Shown here: positions 23,301 to 38,500 of the stretch, one piece after another | How positions within the stretch are numbered: the first letter of the stretch is position 1 | Layout of the letters: each line of letters starts with the position of its first letter | NCBI GenBank assembly: GCA_019009955.1 | Contig: CM032228.1 | Coordinates: forward strand, 2,533,501-2,597,500 | Length of the DNA: 64,000 nucleotides | Source: Riptortus pedestris | Taxonomy: Eukaryota; Arthropoda; Insecta; Hemiptera; Alydidae | Reading direction: 5' to 3' | Program-made: the position numbers and the translations under genes | The notes under the pieces: model-generated | Seen by the model: only the letters and a program-made list of their open reading frames with translations | What the model was told of the DNA's origin: nothing | Databases searched by the model: none

Positions 23301-26300
23301 TTTATCTGTTACCACTGAAGCAGTCATCGTTTATATTTGATTTATACTATACTTGATATTGTAATGTTTCATGTAAAACTAAGGATCAAGTTTTTTTATG
23401 ACTGAAATCGGACCAGGCATAGGTGGGGAGAGGGAATTTTAAAGTTATATTTTTATTTTTTGGTTTTTAACCTCAAGTAAATGTACTTCTCATCTGAGTA
23501 ATAAGCCACTATATCACAAAATGTCTTATTTCAAGCATAAATACTGTTTTATATTGATTAGAGAGAGAAGGGGGTTGCTGGTCCGTCGTATGTCATCTTC
23601 AACATTTTGCTATAGTGACTATTAGATGTCTCCAATTCAATTATCCAACCTTTTGTTACATTTATAAAAAAAGTGTCTCATTTTGGCTGTAACAAATATG
23701 TCTAACTCTTGTTGAAAGTCTGATGGAATAAAAACATTTTCATAAATATAATCAACACATTTTTGTTGAAGAATCTCCTCCATTCCATTTCATATTGATT
23801 TTGGTCAGCATTTGTAACTTTTCCTGTACTATAACTATATATGAATATAAAGAATCATATTATATTCCTAAGTTAATTATTATTTTTACCTCAGCTTGGT
23901 TTTGAATACCAAATTGTGCGTTCATCAATATTATAAGTAGTAATAAAACAACATTACTTTGTTTCTAATTAGCAGTTATGACGTGTCGATAATTGTTTTT
24001 CAGATACGGAAAATTTCAATAATTCATTTGAAGGAACTAACTACAGCCCCGGGAAAGTAGCTGTTGCTTTTTATGCCGGAATATTTTCTTATTCAGGCTG
24101 GTAAGTTTATCATTTACACTTTGGAATTAATATCTAATTTTTTATTTATTTAATTACTTTGCATACTTAGGAGTCTGGCTGTAGAGAATGTGTCAGTCTC
24201 CCGTGATATATTACTAATGGATGCATTCTCTCCCCTAGAGAGGCAATTATGCATTCGCTCAGCCATATATTGGCTATTTGAATTAATTCATAGCAATTTT
24301 CTTGAAAATTGAGGTTATGTTTTACTAAAATAGTTTATATGTGTGTGTATATATATTAAATATATATTCTTCATCTTCATGCTTTTTTGGATGCCAAGGT
24401 CGTTCTGGCTCAAAATGACCACTTTTAAACTGAGCAAACCACTTGTGACACATTTGCTCAGCTAGTGTATGCTCTCCACTAAAATTCAATTGTTTTCGAC
24501 AGTGATTTTCTTCATGTTGAAATAATGAAGAAGAAGTCCTCGCAAAAACACTTCACCTGGTACAAAGCCAGGCATATTTGATAAAATAAACCGATTAGTT
24601 ATTTATGCTTCAACCGAATGACTTACTCTAAAAACAATGCCCATTGGCAGTAGGAACTATGAGAATCTCTATGAACTAACTCAAGTGCCCTATAAAACAA
24701 TTGCTATGTTGAGTAATTTACATGTAATAAATAATAAGTAATAATTATTTTAAATTTCATTTCTTTGTGTTTCAGGAACTACTTGAATTTTATGACTGAA
24801 GAACTTAAAAATCCTTACGTGTGAGTATTTCTCTTCCTTTTCTATTATTTCAGTATTTTCCTATTAGATTAATTCCTATTTTCTACAAAACAAGTGGAGT
24901 CTGTATCAAATGCCCTCTGGGTATTGGGCACTCAGAATGCTGAAGCCATCTTCAGTTGGTCACTTGGGCCTACATCTGCTTTTACTTTATTAAATGCTTA
25001 CTAATGTCTAGCTTGATCTACATCAATTTTGTGGATGTTAATGCCTACCATTAAAGTGTGTTATACTACATACTACTCATGCATACTCCTGTAGGCCATT
25101 AATACAATAATTTACAATTGATTGACTCTTATTCATCAAGGCTTGGAGTATAACACTTTTTGAATATTTTTAGTAGTTCGATTTGTTTAGATCAAATAGA
25201 TAAAGAAAAAGGGGTGGGGGGAGAATATTTCAATTGTTTTCATTTCTATTAAGTGGACAGAAAATAGGTATAGAATCTTTTATTTAAGTATCATTAAGTG
25301 ATCAATTAACTAATTTCTTTAGCACTTACGCAACCATACATAGAAAAGAAATATTTAGAATTTCATTTTTTGTTCTCTTTATGACCCCTGCTTAGTATAA
25401 ACAACGAAATGTTTCCAAGAACAATGGGACAGACCAGGCGGCAAATGTTTACACTTTAGGAATTACAAGTTTCATTTCAAAAATTGAAGACTAGTTAAAG
25501 TGTATAAACACAACAGATTATTACTCTACACAAATACTCACAGGGCATGCAACTACAAAAACACACACAGATTTACAATTATGAACACAAGCACTTGGCC
25601 TCGTGATAGTACTACGGAACAGTCTGGTGAACATTTACTCTACAATATCTGATTAACGACATCACTTTGACTAACTTTTCAACAAGAAATTATAAACAAT
25701 GGCAGGAAATGGCCAACAGACCAAAATTCCATATTACTCTAAATGCATATTACAGACAGTAGACATAATAAGTAAAGTAATGAGCTAATTAACGCTCAAG
25801 TGGGTGCCGTTTGAAAGCTACTTGAATGAGCGTGGAGCTCTCACAGATCTACTCCAGTTAGGGCAAGGATTTTAATGAATTATAAATTGTTGGAACTAAT
25901 TTTAACAGTTTAATGTTTATTTAAACAAGAAAGCGCAATTTACTTAATGAATTTTTTTTAAACTAGTAAAGAATTCAGTTTATTTTATATAAACAAAACA
26001 TCCCTGTGAGGTCCCAAGCTCGGCTGAGGGTAAAATAAATAATCTAGTGCTTTTGTAATCTAATAATACTTTAAACTCATCAATGCAATGGTTAATAACA
26101 CAATTCAATTGTTAATTAATTTTAACTGTTAATTATGGCAATTTTATTATTGTAATTCCAGGGGTTTATTTTAGTTTCTTAAGCTAATTTGGTTACTATC
26201 TAAATTTTATCATTCTATAATTTCCTTTGTATGGTACATGGAGGAAATATAGCCCCTCTATGCATGGATAATAGCACAATGAGTGGGGGGGGGGGAGATA

Positions 26301-28661
26301 AATAAACCAGTTTAGTATGGACTAGCTGCCTTGCATACATTTTACTATCCCTTTACAATGTTAAATTGCCAAATTCCTTTTGGGCAATTATAAAATTGTA
26401 GTCTTTATTTTGCTATCAGTGAATTCCCTTTTAAGTATTGAAGATAGTAAATACAATCAAGGCTGTTGAGTATGGGAAGGTTGTCAGGCTTGTTCTTTGT
26501 ATTTTATAACATATTGATCAGTATTAAAATGTCAATCTATTTCTATATTTTCGTCCTTTCTTTAGACAATGAGAAATAGTTGTGTTGTGTGCTTTGAATA
26601 AGTAAATGGGTGTATGATTTAAACATGGTCATGTCATACCTTTAAGTAGTGTTGGATATTGTAATGATCTAATTGAGAATAAACTCAGCGCATGTTGAAA
26701 AGAAGTGCCCCCCCCCCACCTCCAAATCACAGAAAAATAAGGAAAAGAAAGTTCAACCAACAATCTATACTTTAAATAAATAAATCTTAATAATTATAAC
26801 AAGAGTGAGAGACTTAACTTAAAATTAATACAACAAGTACTTTACTAGTGGAGTAGGTCCACAGGTGTGACGATGATGGGAATATATCAAGAGAGCTCTA
26901 CTCCAGCCTAAATGAAGAGCTCTGGAGAATACATATAAACAGCTGAAAATAATCTTCCAAAAATTGTTGCTTCTATCCTGGAAGCTCCAGCAGAGTTTGA
27001 ACCCTGTACTCTAATCAAGAGTAGAATTGATGATAAAAAATCTTCTTTCAGAATTTGTAGTGAATTGACTTAAAGAGGTGTGAATGTTTTTTCCCAAAAT
27101 ATAATAAGTTGAATTAAATGCAATAGTGTCTGATCAGATGGTGGCTATCAACAAATTTGATAGAACACAAAGTTCCTTTGATTTACTTTTAATTACTCAG
27201 TAGCATGCTAAAAGAGCTTCAAGATGGCATAACTGAAGGCATAAAATGTGTGATTCATTACAATGTGTGTACGACTATTTATCACACTTAGCGTTAATAT
27301 ACGTGTTTAGCTCAATTAGCATTATTGCTCGTTATACTTATCCAACTCATTAACACTTACTTCTTGTATCTATATTCTAATAATGTAATTGTTGACATTA
27401 TTTAACGTAATATTTTTCTTTTTTTTCATTTTCAGGAACCTGCCAAGGGCCATCTATATATCACTCCCTTTAGTCACTGCTATTTACGTCCTGGCGAATG
27501 TAGCTTATTTAGCTGTTTTATCACCATCTCAGATTATTGCATCTAATGCTATCGCTGTGGTCAGTTATATTCTAGTTCTAGAAAATATATTTTTTAAATT
27601 TTATTAATTAATTATTTTTAGAGTTTAGCTGGTAGTAGACTCATCTTTTTAGCAATTGAGATTGTGCTCGACGCGATTTTTGAAAAATTTCCTCAAATGT
27701 CCATCGATCCTATGTAAGAGATGTCAAAAATTAGTATATGAATAAATATTTATATATTTGTGAGTGATAAGTAGTACTAAAATCTGTGCTTGGTAACTTT
27801 AATTTAATCATCTTTACTTTACTTAATAAAGATTTATTTAAAAGGAATATTGAGAACTCTTTACACAGATAAATTCATAATCAGAAATGGTCTATATATT
27901 GTGTAAAGGAATTCAGACCATGGGAAATCGGTTTAGTGCTTAGATACAACCATTATTTGCCTTTCCACGGCAATTTTGTAGATTAACTCTGGTTTATGTG
28001 CTTCAATTCTGTATTTCTTTTTATTGAATTCACTAATTATGAATGATACATTTTGAAATAGGTAAATCAATTAAATTTTTGATCCCAAGTTTCTGAAACA
28101 ATTCCGGAGTGCTCGGAATAATTAATATTTAGGGTGATGTTTATTTCTCATTACTGACCACAGAATAATAGGAAAAGTTCATCACGCAGGAGCTGCGTTA
28201 ACTAAGCAGATTTCCCACGTGCATCACGTTGTTGCATATATCTCAAAATGTAAAGGTTCAGCAAGAACAATATTTGGTATTGAGGTTTCAAATAAAGTGC
28301 TTCTTAATATAAAAGCCTATTGTTAATATGAGATGAGTCGGGAGTGGGGGTTTACTCAAGACTGAAAACTAATAAATACAAATATCTCGGTGAATTATCA
28401 AGATAGTGAAAAAATGTACTTAATATTTCTAGAACATTACATTTACAATAAGATTGTTTCTATACAATGTTTCTATCTGACGCATAATAACGGAGATATT
28501 TCGAATTTTAGAAATTCGCCCCTCTAACCCCCCCCCCTCCCACTTATTTGATTTCATACATTAATGGACTCAACCTTTAGTTTTACATGTAATGCTTATA
28601 TATCGAGTTTGGTTACGATCAAATAAGAATTGTGACTGCTAGAGTGGTAACAGGCAAGGTT

Positions 28662-28713
<52 letters not shown>

Positions 28714-29504
28714 TTTGGAACGGAACTCAATTTTGTCATCTACTAGGTAGGATCAATGGACATTAAAGGAAATTTTTTGAAAATCGTGTCATGAGTACGA
28801 CCTCAAAAGCGGATTTCACTTAAGGGAAATCGACTAAAACGAAGTAATTTTATTTAATATTTCAACTTTATACAATACCATTTAGAAATTCCTTTACTGT
28901 TGTATTTTAGACATTTGGTGATGCAGTAATGGGTTACTTTGCGTGGACCATGCCTTTCCTTGTTGCATTATCAGCTGTTGGTGGTTTGAGTGTCCATATT
29001 ATGACGTCGTCCAGGTAACAACTTATATTATTAACTGTGCCTTTATTTATCAACCAAAGTGAAAATATTTGGTTCAACTGGTTGTGAAAGTTGAATGCCT
29101 GCCTTGCAGCTTTGGTTGTTAAAGGCCAAGTGGTCAGCTCAACTTATTCCCTGGTGTATTGGGGTGATTTTACAGAACTAACACTGCTACTTATTTCTCC
29201 AAGAAGTTAACTGCTCAATCATCATACAATGTATTATATGTATTGGAATATGGTCAGATGGCAGGGGAAGGGTGGGAGGCAGTGAGAGTGAGCGTCGGAA
29301 CACACAAACAGAACAAATAATATTATTAAAATAGCGCAATGTAGCTATTTACTCTTATGTTCTCTTCATATTTAGTTTATTCATTTTTTAGCTGATGTTC
29401 CTTAAGTGGAATCAGGAGATTATGAAGACAAGAGTAGTAGAGAGTTTTCAAATGCCCAGCAACTAGAATATGACAAAAATAAGGTCATCTCATATTTACC
29501 TAAG

Positions 29505-29572
<68 letters not shown>

Positions 29573-32500
29573 GATAGGTAGATAGATAGATAGTTAAATA
29601 CTAGCTAAGGGGGGTACCTGGGTAGCATTGCTAGGGATATCTCATCCATCATCAAGTGACATGTAAATATAAACCAATATGAGGTTGGCAGAGGAGCGGC
29701 AGAACTGATTAGAAATTTATTCCCATAAGGCCTGAAATAAAAGTAAGCAAATTATGTTATGTGCACATTTGCCAAAAAACCAATAGGAAACGAAATATCG
29801 TTATTTTTCATTTCTGACCTCCCTTATAACCCCCACTCCTGTCCGTCACTGATAATATTAGTATAGCTTAAAGTCTAAGTTGGGTTAAATATGTACCAAG
29901 TTTCTAAAATTTAGTTTTGTAGTTCCGGCATGAAAAAATAACAAGCAGACATCAAATCCAGAAATGGCTAGTATCGTTTCAATGGAATATGAAACAAAAA
30001 GTATTGTCAGGCAAATTTAACAATTGTATATTATATATATATATATATATAAAATTGTAACCTCTGTACATTGTTTTTTTTTCTCGAAATTTCACGATAA
30101 CTTTTCGTTTCACATGTCATAGACACCATAACTGTATTTTGTTTCTTTCGTGTCTGTTTGTTTGTTACCTTTACACGCATAAACGGCTGAACCGAATTTA
30201 TGAAACTTGGTATGTATATTACTACTAACCCAACTTAGACTTTAGGCTATATTAATATTCTCTAAGACGAACAAGAGTGGAGGCCTGAAATGAAAAATAG
30301 CGATACTGCTTTTTCGGCAAATATGCACATAAAAAATGTTTGTTATTTAGAGTAACTTTTGTTATATTCACTTTTTCGTATACCGAATTATAAACGAGAT
30401 ATATTCTAAAACCTATAGCAGAAGTGAACAATTTTATTTGGCACAAAAGACTCCACCGAACTAAATATGTGTATTAGCACTAACACCTTCATTACAATAA
30501 GCCATACCAACATTTCTAGGGATGGGCTGGAGTGGGGGTTGTAAGAGAGGCCTGAATTTAAAAATAGCGGTATTTCGTTTTCTATTCATTTTTCTGCAAA
30601 TATATACATTACAAAAGTAGTTTATTTTTCATTTGAAGTAACTTTTGTCTTATAACAAAGTATAAACGAGATATACACTATAACTTTAGCGGGAGCCAAC
30701 AATTTTATTGGGCACTAACGATTGAACCGAACTTAACAAAACTCGGTATGTGAATTAGCATTAATTCTTCCATGATTATAAGCTATATTAAAATTTTTAG
30801 GTTCAAACAGGAGAGGGGGTTATAAGAAAGGGCTAAAATAAAAATTCGTGTTTTTTATTTTCTATTTGTTTTTTCGGTAAACATGCACATATCAAAAGCT
30901 GTTGCTACTTTGTTATTTAGAGTAACTTTAGTTGCATTCACTTTTGTCGTAAAATGAAGTAAACACGAGATATACACTAAAGGTGTAGTGGGAGACTTTA
31001 ATTTTATAAGTACTTATTTAAGTGTTTTTAATAAATGTATTTTATGACAAATGATGTTATGTTTTAGCAGATTTCCCTTTAGGGAAATCAGCTATTGAGG
31101 TTGTACTCATGACGCGATTTTCGAAATTTTTCTTCAAATGTCCATCGATCCTATCTAGGAGATGACGAAAATGAGGTCCATTCAAAACTGTATATATATA
31201 ATTATAACCTTAAGGGAAATCTGTTAAAAATACATAGTGTTAAAATAAAAGTTTTGCCACATTCACTCATGATTTTTCATCGCCTTACTATCACTGAAAC
31301 AGTTTTAAAATATAATATATTCCAAAAAGAAAACAAGATCGAATTTTTATTTCTCAAATTCAAAACCAGAAAGTTTCTTTTTACAATCGATAAAAAACCT
31401 ATTGGGATAAATGTATTGAAGGTAATGAAATTATTTTCCGTGAAAATCTTTTTAACCTTTGGTTTTCATTTCATTTGCCTCATACATTTAAGAACTGTCA
31501 TTTCATACCTTCCTATCCCAATATTAAATACAGTTTTTGGTTTTTTGTTTCAGAGAGTTCAGGTTTGTTTGTTTTTATTTTCCAGGATGTGTTTTGTTGG
31601 AGCAAGGTATGGCCATTTCCCAACAATGCTGTCGCATATAAGTGTGAACAAGTACACACCTACTCCATCACTTATTTTCCTTGTAAGTTTCTTCTCACTT
31701 ACAAAATTAATTATTCTATTGTAAATAGTTGAAGGGTGCGGGGAATTAGAGCCTCTTGAAATATTGTGCCTTTAGCTTATTTATGGGAAATTAAAAATAT
31801 TGGGTGTTTGTAATTTGTGTGAAAGGAATTTGTAGCAAATTTTATCAAAAATTGAGGTTTTATTTTACAAAAATAGTTTTAAATATATTGTTCAAATTAT
31901 TGTCTATCATTACCCCCTGGCTTTCTGGCAGCATGCAGATTCCACGACAGAAGAACAATTCATTTTTAGAGTTAATCCAAAAAATAGCCATTTTTTGTAA
32001 TCTCCATGAGAAGCAAAGCATTGCTGATACAGGCGATGGGCCATCGATCGAAATAGATGGTAATCAGAGGGAGCAATGCCTGGAGATACAGCGAGTGGGG
32101 TACCACCCCTCCCATTTGGTCGTTTTGACACGTTGCGAGCAATAAAAACGTTACCCGTAGAAAAACTACTAATATGTATAACATTTTTTTTTTTTTTTAT
32201 TCAATCTATTAGAACAGAGATACTAATATATTGTTTTTTTAAGACCCTTACAACTCCTAATTAACGGTGTGATTCCTCCTTTCTAGTTCTACTGCCACTG
32301 GGTTTTGTTTTTGGTGCAAGTCATTCGATTGAATCATAAATGACTAATCGTTTTACTTTATTAAATATGTCTAACTTCATCTCAGTGTTTTTGCGAGGAG
32401 TTCTTCATAACTTTAAAATGAAGAAAAGTGCTGCTAAAAGCCATCGATTTAGTGGTTGTTATTGGAGAGCATTCTGAGGAAACATGTTGGATGTGGTGTG

Positions 32501-35500
32501 CTTGGTTTAAAAGTGGTGATTTGGAGCTGAAAGACAAGAAACGACCTGGGTAGCCAAAAAAGTCTGAAGATGAAGAAAAAGAATGGCAAATGCTTCGAGA
32601 TATGGCTGAATCATTGGGAGTTCACTTTTCAGCAGTCTTCAAATGCCTGAAAGCCATGGGAATGATCGAAAAGAAGGAAAATTGAGTTCCATATGAATTG
32701 AATGCAAGAGTCGTGGTCAGGCGTTTACAGCTGCTTCAACCACTGAAAAGGAAGGAATTTCTGCATAAAAATGTAACTGAAGACGAAAAGTGAATCTATT
32801 AAACTGAGAAAATCGTTGGTTAAGCTCGGCCAATCATCATCAATGGTGAAATGAAATATCCACGGAACTGAGCTTATCCTCTGTATTTGGTGAGAGCGTT
32901 ACCAATATCAACTAATGCAGTTGACAAGGATAAACTGCTGGAATATGGTGGTATGCTCGACAATATTACTTCCCTCCATGGCAATTAGACAAATAATATC
33001 ATTTCCCTCCATGACAATGCTCGCAAGCCTCATGTTGCAAACATGTCGAAACGCACATTGAAATGACCAAATGTTAGGTGGTAGCCCGCCCCCAGTATTC
33101 TCCAGGCATTGCTCCATCTGATTACCACCTGTTTCGATCAAGGACCCATCGCCTGTTTACTTGTTATGGAGTTGCAAAAAATTAGTCGATTCTTGGATTG
33201 CCTCTAAAGATAATTTGTTCTTCAGCATACTGCCAAAAAGTGGGGGAAAGGAAGGGGCTAATGATGGACAATACTTTAGATAATACATTTAAAACCATTT
33301 TTGTAAAATAAATCCTCAATTAATAAAAAGTCGCTACGAATTAATTCAAAGTAAGCCTCCACCTTGAGTGGTTTTACCTCAATAAATTCTCTTTATGAAG
33401 CCTCTTGCTTATCTACTCACTCTACGCCTGATATTTAGCTTATGTTTTATTCGAATATTTTATTTTATCTTATTACTTACATATATATTTGTTTTTTAGT
33501 GCATACTCTCCCTCATAATGCTGTGTACTAGCGATTTATATTTACTCATTACATATGCTAGCTTTGTCGAATCCTTTTTCATCATGCTCTCAGTTATGGG
33601 CTTGCTATGGCTTAGGTACAAAAAGCCAGATATGCCGCGTCCCATTAAGGTAAGAGAACAATTTGCATAACTTATAAAATAATAATTTAACTACATTACA
33701 AAATGTCAAAGTTATATTTTTTATTTATTTATTAACATCCACTTTATGCTACTATGGCTAATAGGGACGGGTTGTCTACAAGTTACCACCCTTTTCTAGC
33801 CTGGCTGGGACTAATGATTTTATTTATTATAAGGAATTCCTTCACTAAATAAATTCCTATTTGTCCAGGCGAGAATCGGAACTCGCCACTCTAGGTTTAC
33901 CATGTGAGTTTAAAGCCAACGCTTTAACTCACATGGCTAACCCGAGCCCCTTCATAAAGTTAGGACTTAACTAGATAGTTGAAGATCACTGAGGTTTTTT
34001 TTCCTTTTATTTTCCCTTAAGGGAAATCAGCTATCGAGGTTATACTAATGATGCAATTTTCAAATGTCCATCGATCCCAGGAAGGGATGACGGAAATGAG
34101 GTCGTCCAAGCCCTACATATTGTAATAATATTGGAAAAATATATATAAATAAATATTAGCTCTTTACGCAGATAAATTGGTATTTATTTACCAACAAAAA
34201 TATCTTAGGTTACCAAGTGGGAAATGGACAGCGATTTATTATACATTGGTATTTAAATTATTTATAATTATATAACATAAAACAATGCAGATAAAACAAA
34301 TAATCTCACCTTAAAGAAATGGAGAGCATTCAGCTACAACGTATGGCAGATCTTGACTTATACTGATAATGGGGTAGAGAGTTGTTCCGACTGGCCACTT
34401 TGCTTTCACCTTCTCACTGCTGCTTACTCAAAAAAGACCTATTTTGGACATTTTTGATTTCTTTGGAACCATATGTGTTCATCAGAATAACAATAAATTT
34501 CTGCAGCTGATATAGCATTTTCCCCCATCAAACCTTCCACTCTACATTCAGTAAGTATAATGACACTGTGCTGACTGTAGGGGGATCCATGCCCTCCTAA
34601 TGGCGACTCTTGCAACTTCATTTGCTGTGACTTTTAAAAATGTATTATGCCCTTTCCACTGAATACTACAGCTCTGCAAATTAAATTAAACTTCAAATAA
34701 AGGGTTAGAACTGCCAATATAAATGATACTATTGTCATACCGTCGTCACTGGCTGATGGTTGAGTACCGCTGGCAAGCGCTTTCGATGCGATGGCATCAT
34801 CTTCAAGCCTGTTAATAGTTGTACTGAGTTGGTTGTCCGTCAGTCAGTGGGTTTTATGCTTCACCGTATTAGTTGCTTACGTTTAGTCCAGATCTGTTTA
34901 CTTACCACTAAGATCTGTCAAACGAGGGATGTAGATGTTCAGGTAAATTGTTTCCGTGTGGTGGGTTTTGAGGACAATGATTCACTACACGATAACAATT
35001 TACCTGAACACTAGTTAAAACGCACCTCGGTTGACAGATCTGAATGGTAAGTAAACAGATCTAATAAAACGTAAACAACTCACCACACATAACAATTTAC
35101 CCGAACACTAACACAACCCGTTGACAGATCTGAGTGGTAAGTAAACAGATCTCGATTTAAAATGTAAACAACCCACCACACGAGAACAATTTACCTGAAC
35201 ATCTACATCCCTCATTTGACAGATCTTAGTGGTAAGTAAACAGATCTGGACTAAACGTAAACAACTAATACGGTGAACAGAGCATAAAACCCACTGACTG
35301 ACGGACAACCAACTCAGTACAACTATTAACAGGCTTGAAGATGATGCCATCGCATCGAAAGCGCTTGCCAGCGGTACTCAACCATCAGTCAGTGACGACG
35401 GTCTCCACCGAGAGGTATGACAATAGTAAATTAAACTTGTTTGTGTAAAACTAAAGATCAAATTTAACGGCTGAAATTGGATCAGTGTGATGAGGAGAAT

Positions 35501-38500
35501 TTTGAAAATATAAAATATCTGTTATTATGAGTCAGATTGAAAAATCAAATTAAATGAAACTTAGTGCAAATGTTATTTACTATAATTTTGTTACACTTTT
35601 TCTCTATTACGAATATTACCAAGCTATTTGCATTTATTAATTTTGAGCCTTCAGTGAATGCCTAGCTTTTGTGGTCACCCATTAAAATTAATCCAATATA
35701 TCATGAAACATCTTATTTCAAACTTACAATACCAAATATTCTTTTCGACGGGCCTCTACTATGTGAGATATATGCGAATAGATTGTATGATGATATATGA
35801 TATCATCAATTAAGATTTTACAGTCTTTAATTCTTGAGAAATGTTTATTTCATCTTTACCATTCTCGATGTATAGCTTTTTCATTCAATATTATATACCA
35901 TATCCATTAACAGTTGAAATAGGACACGGAATAGGTGGGATTTCAAAATATCTGTTATTATGAGTAGGACTGAAAAATTTTATTGAATCAAACTTGTTCA
36001 ACTATTGATCCACTACAGTTGTTGTTACATACATTTTCTCATGATTCAAATATGAAGCAATTATTTGTATTTTCGTGTATTCTTCAACTTACAATAATCC
36101 CCCACTACTACTCATGGAATTTTGATTTAGAAATAGAGAATAAAGAGTGAGATGACATTACTATAGTGTTATTCCAACTCGTTGGTAATCTGCTTAGTTT
36201 ACGCAGCCCCTGCGTGACGGACGTTTTAATATTTAAGTAAAAATAAGTAGAGGCTCATCATCCTTTTGCTTAGAGGGAGGATCATGTATCAGTCAATGTT
36301 TAGAACATCAATAGCTCACTCAACAAGACTTGTCCTAAAACATTTTTCTAATCAGTTAAATGTCCAATATGGTATAAACCCAATAAACATTTACAAGGTA
36401 GGAATGTAAAATATTAAAGGATAACACAGCATATTTGTATGCTCCTCACACAATAAAAGTTGAGTGAAGACAATACTTGGTATTTCGACTTAGAATAAAC
36501 TAGTCCTTGATATAACAGCTTATTGTTAATATGGCATGAGTAGGAGTGGGCGTTTACTGAAGGATGAAAACTAAAAAATCCAAATATCTCCGTTAATATT
36601 CAATATAGAGAAAATATGCATATAACAACATTTTTAGGCAATTACATTTACAATAAGATTGGTTCTATACATTTTTTCGACCCAACGTGTAATAACTGAG
36701 ATATATTGAATTTTTGAAATTCTCCCTCTCTAATCCTTCCTCCCCCCTCCATGGTCCAATTTTACCTTAACGAACTTGATCTTCAATTTCTTACGAAACA
36801 CTTATATATCGACTTTGGTCACAAAAATTGTGACCGCTAGAGCGGTTACAGACGTGTGTGTGTGTGAGAGAGAGAGAGTTTTGAACAGACCTCATTTTTG
36901 ATATCTCCAAGATAGGATAGATGGACATTTAAGGAAATTTTTGAAAATCTTGTCATGAGTACAACCTCAATAGCTGATTTCCCTTAAGAGAAATCTGCAG
37001 CATACGGGTACTTGTACTTTTTCCTCTTAAACAAGGACCTCCATCCACTGATAATTCTCGGTGACCTACAAATAGTTTTACATATTTGTATTATATCAGT
37101 AGACCATTAAATTTAAGAAAATTTAATTCTATTATTCAGTATTACATTTAATTTAAATAGCCTGCAAGCTTCAAACATTTTTTAAAAAAAAATATTAATC
37201 TAACATTGTTTTAAAATTTATGTTTTTTCCAGAGTGGTTAATTTTTTTCCCCCATAAAATTGTATGATTAGCAAAATTTTTATTTTGCTTGTATGTGAAT
37301 GTGAATTTTTTAAATAGCTTCTTAGCAAAAATTTCTTTGTGGTTTATAAACAATTTTGAATTCCTTGAACAATAGTATTGGTATAGCATATTGGTGAACT
37401 AATTAAATAGTAATAATGAAACTAAAACATCACAATTACTGATATTTTTTCATACTTATTTATTGGTTTTGCCAAAATAAATATACAAAAAAAAGGCAAG
37501 CTAGGTGTATAAATTGTTGAAGGTACAAGTTCAGAAAGTGTTGTTGTTAGCTCAGATAATCAGGACTGGTTCTTTACAAGTTTTCACTCTTTTTTAGTCG
37601 TCCGTTCCTATCTATGGTTTGATTCCAAATTTTGAACCATCATCTTCAAAAGCAGGGAACAGTAGGGGTTAGCCTCTGCTCACACGTCAGGAGGTCTTTG
37701 CCAATCTTGATATGATAAACACCTTTCTCACAGAATTTCTAAAACAGTATTTTATTATTCAATTTCCAAGAAAAGTATGTGTTCCTTTTTACCTCATCAT
37801 AAAAATCTTTGGATTTACACAATAATTTTGACATCAGAAAATACTGAGTAAAAGAATAATAAGTCATTTCGAGGTTACAAGTTATGTTCACTTATAGAGG
37901 TTATGCTTTAGTGTTATGAGTTTGTGATTTGAGTACGTGTTAAAGTAATAAAAACATCTTATTTAACCTCACCACATTTAATATTGCGCTGCAGATTTGG
38001 ACCGAAGAAATGGAGATTTAGAAGCTTCACCCATTAAAAGTTTATGGTGACAGCGAACAATTTCAACGTTTTTAAAGACGAAATATTTATATATTTTGCG
38101 GATATCGAAAATTCTAAGAAGAATTTAGCAGTTCAAGTTGCTCGATTGTAGAACTTACTTGAGCATGTTGGGTACAAATTATATCTGTCAATTACAACAG
38201 TTAAACCGGAAGAGAGGAGTGTTGATCGATTTTCGGAATAATTAGAGAAACACTGCTCACCAAAGAAAAATGAGATTATGTTTTGGTTCTAGCAGTTTGT
38301 GATTTAGACTAATGTTAAAGTAATAAAAACATTTTATTTACCCTTGCCACGTTTAACAATAGTTAGTATTATTAATAGTGCCTTATTTTATTTATTTCTT
38401 ATTTTTAATGTCTAGATCCATGGGTTCGATTCTCACATGGGGGGTAGAAATGTATTTAGCGAGGAACTCACTACATAAAGTTCTTAGTCCCACCCTGGCT

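Noticed and set aside
31254..31724. 156-codon ORF around transporter exon 9
   Set aside because: Its last part contains exon 9 in the proper frame or a neighbouring frame; the rest is intron read-through of AT-rich sequence.
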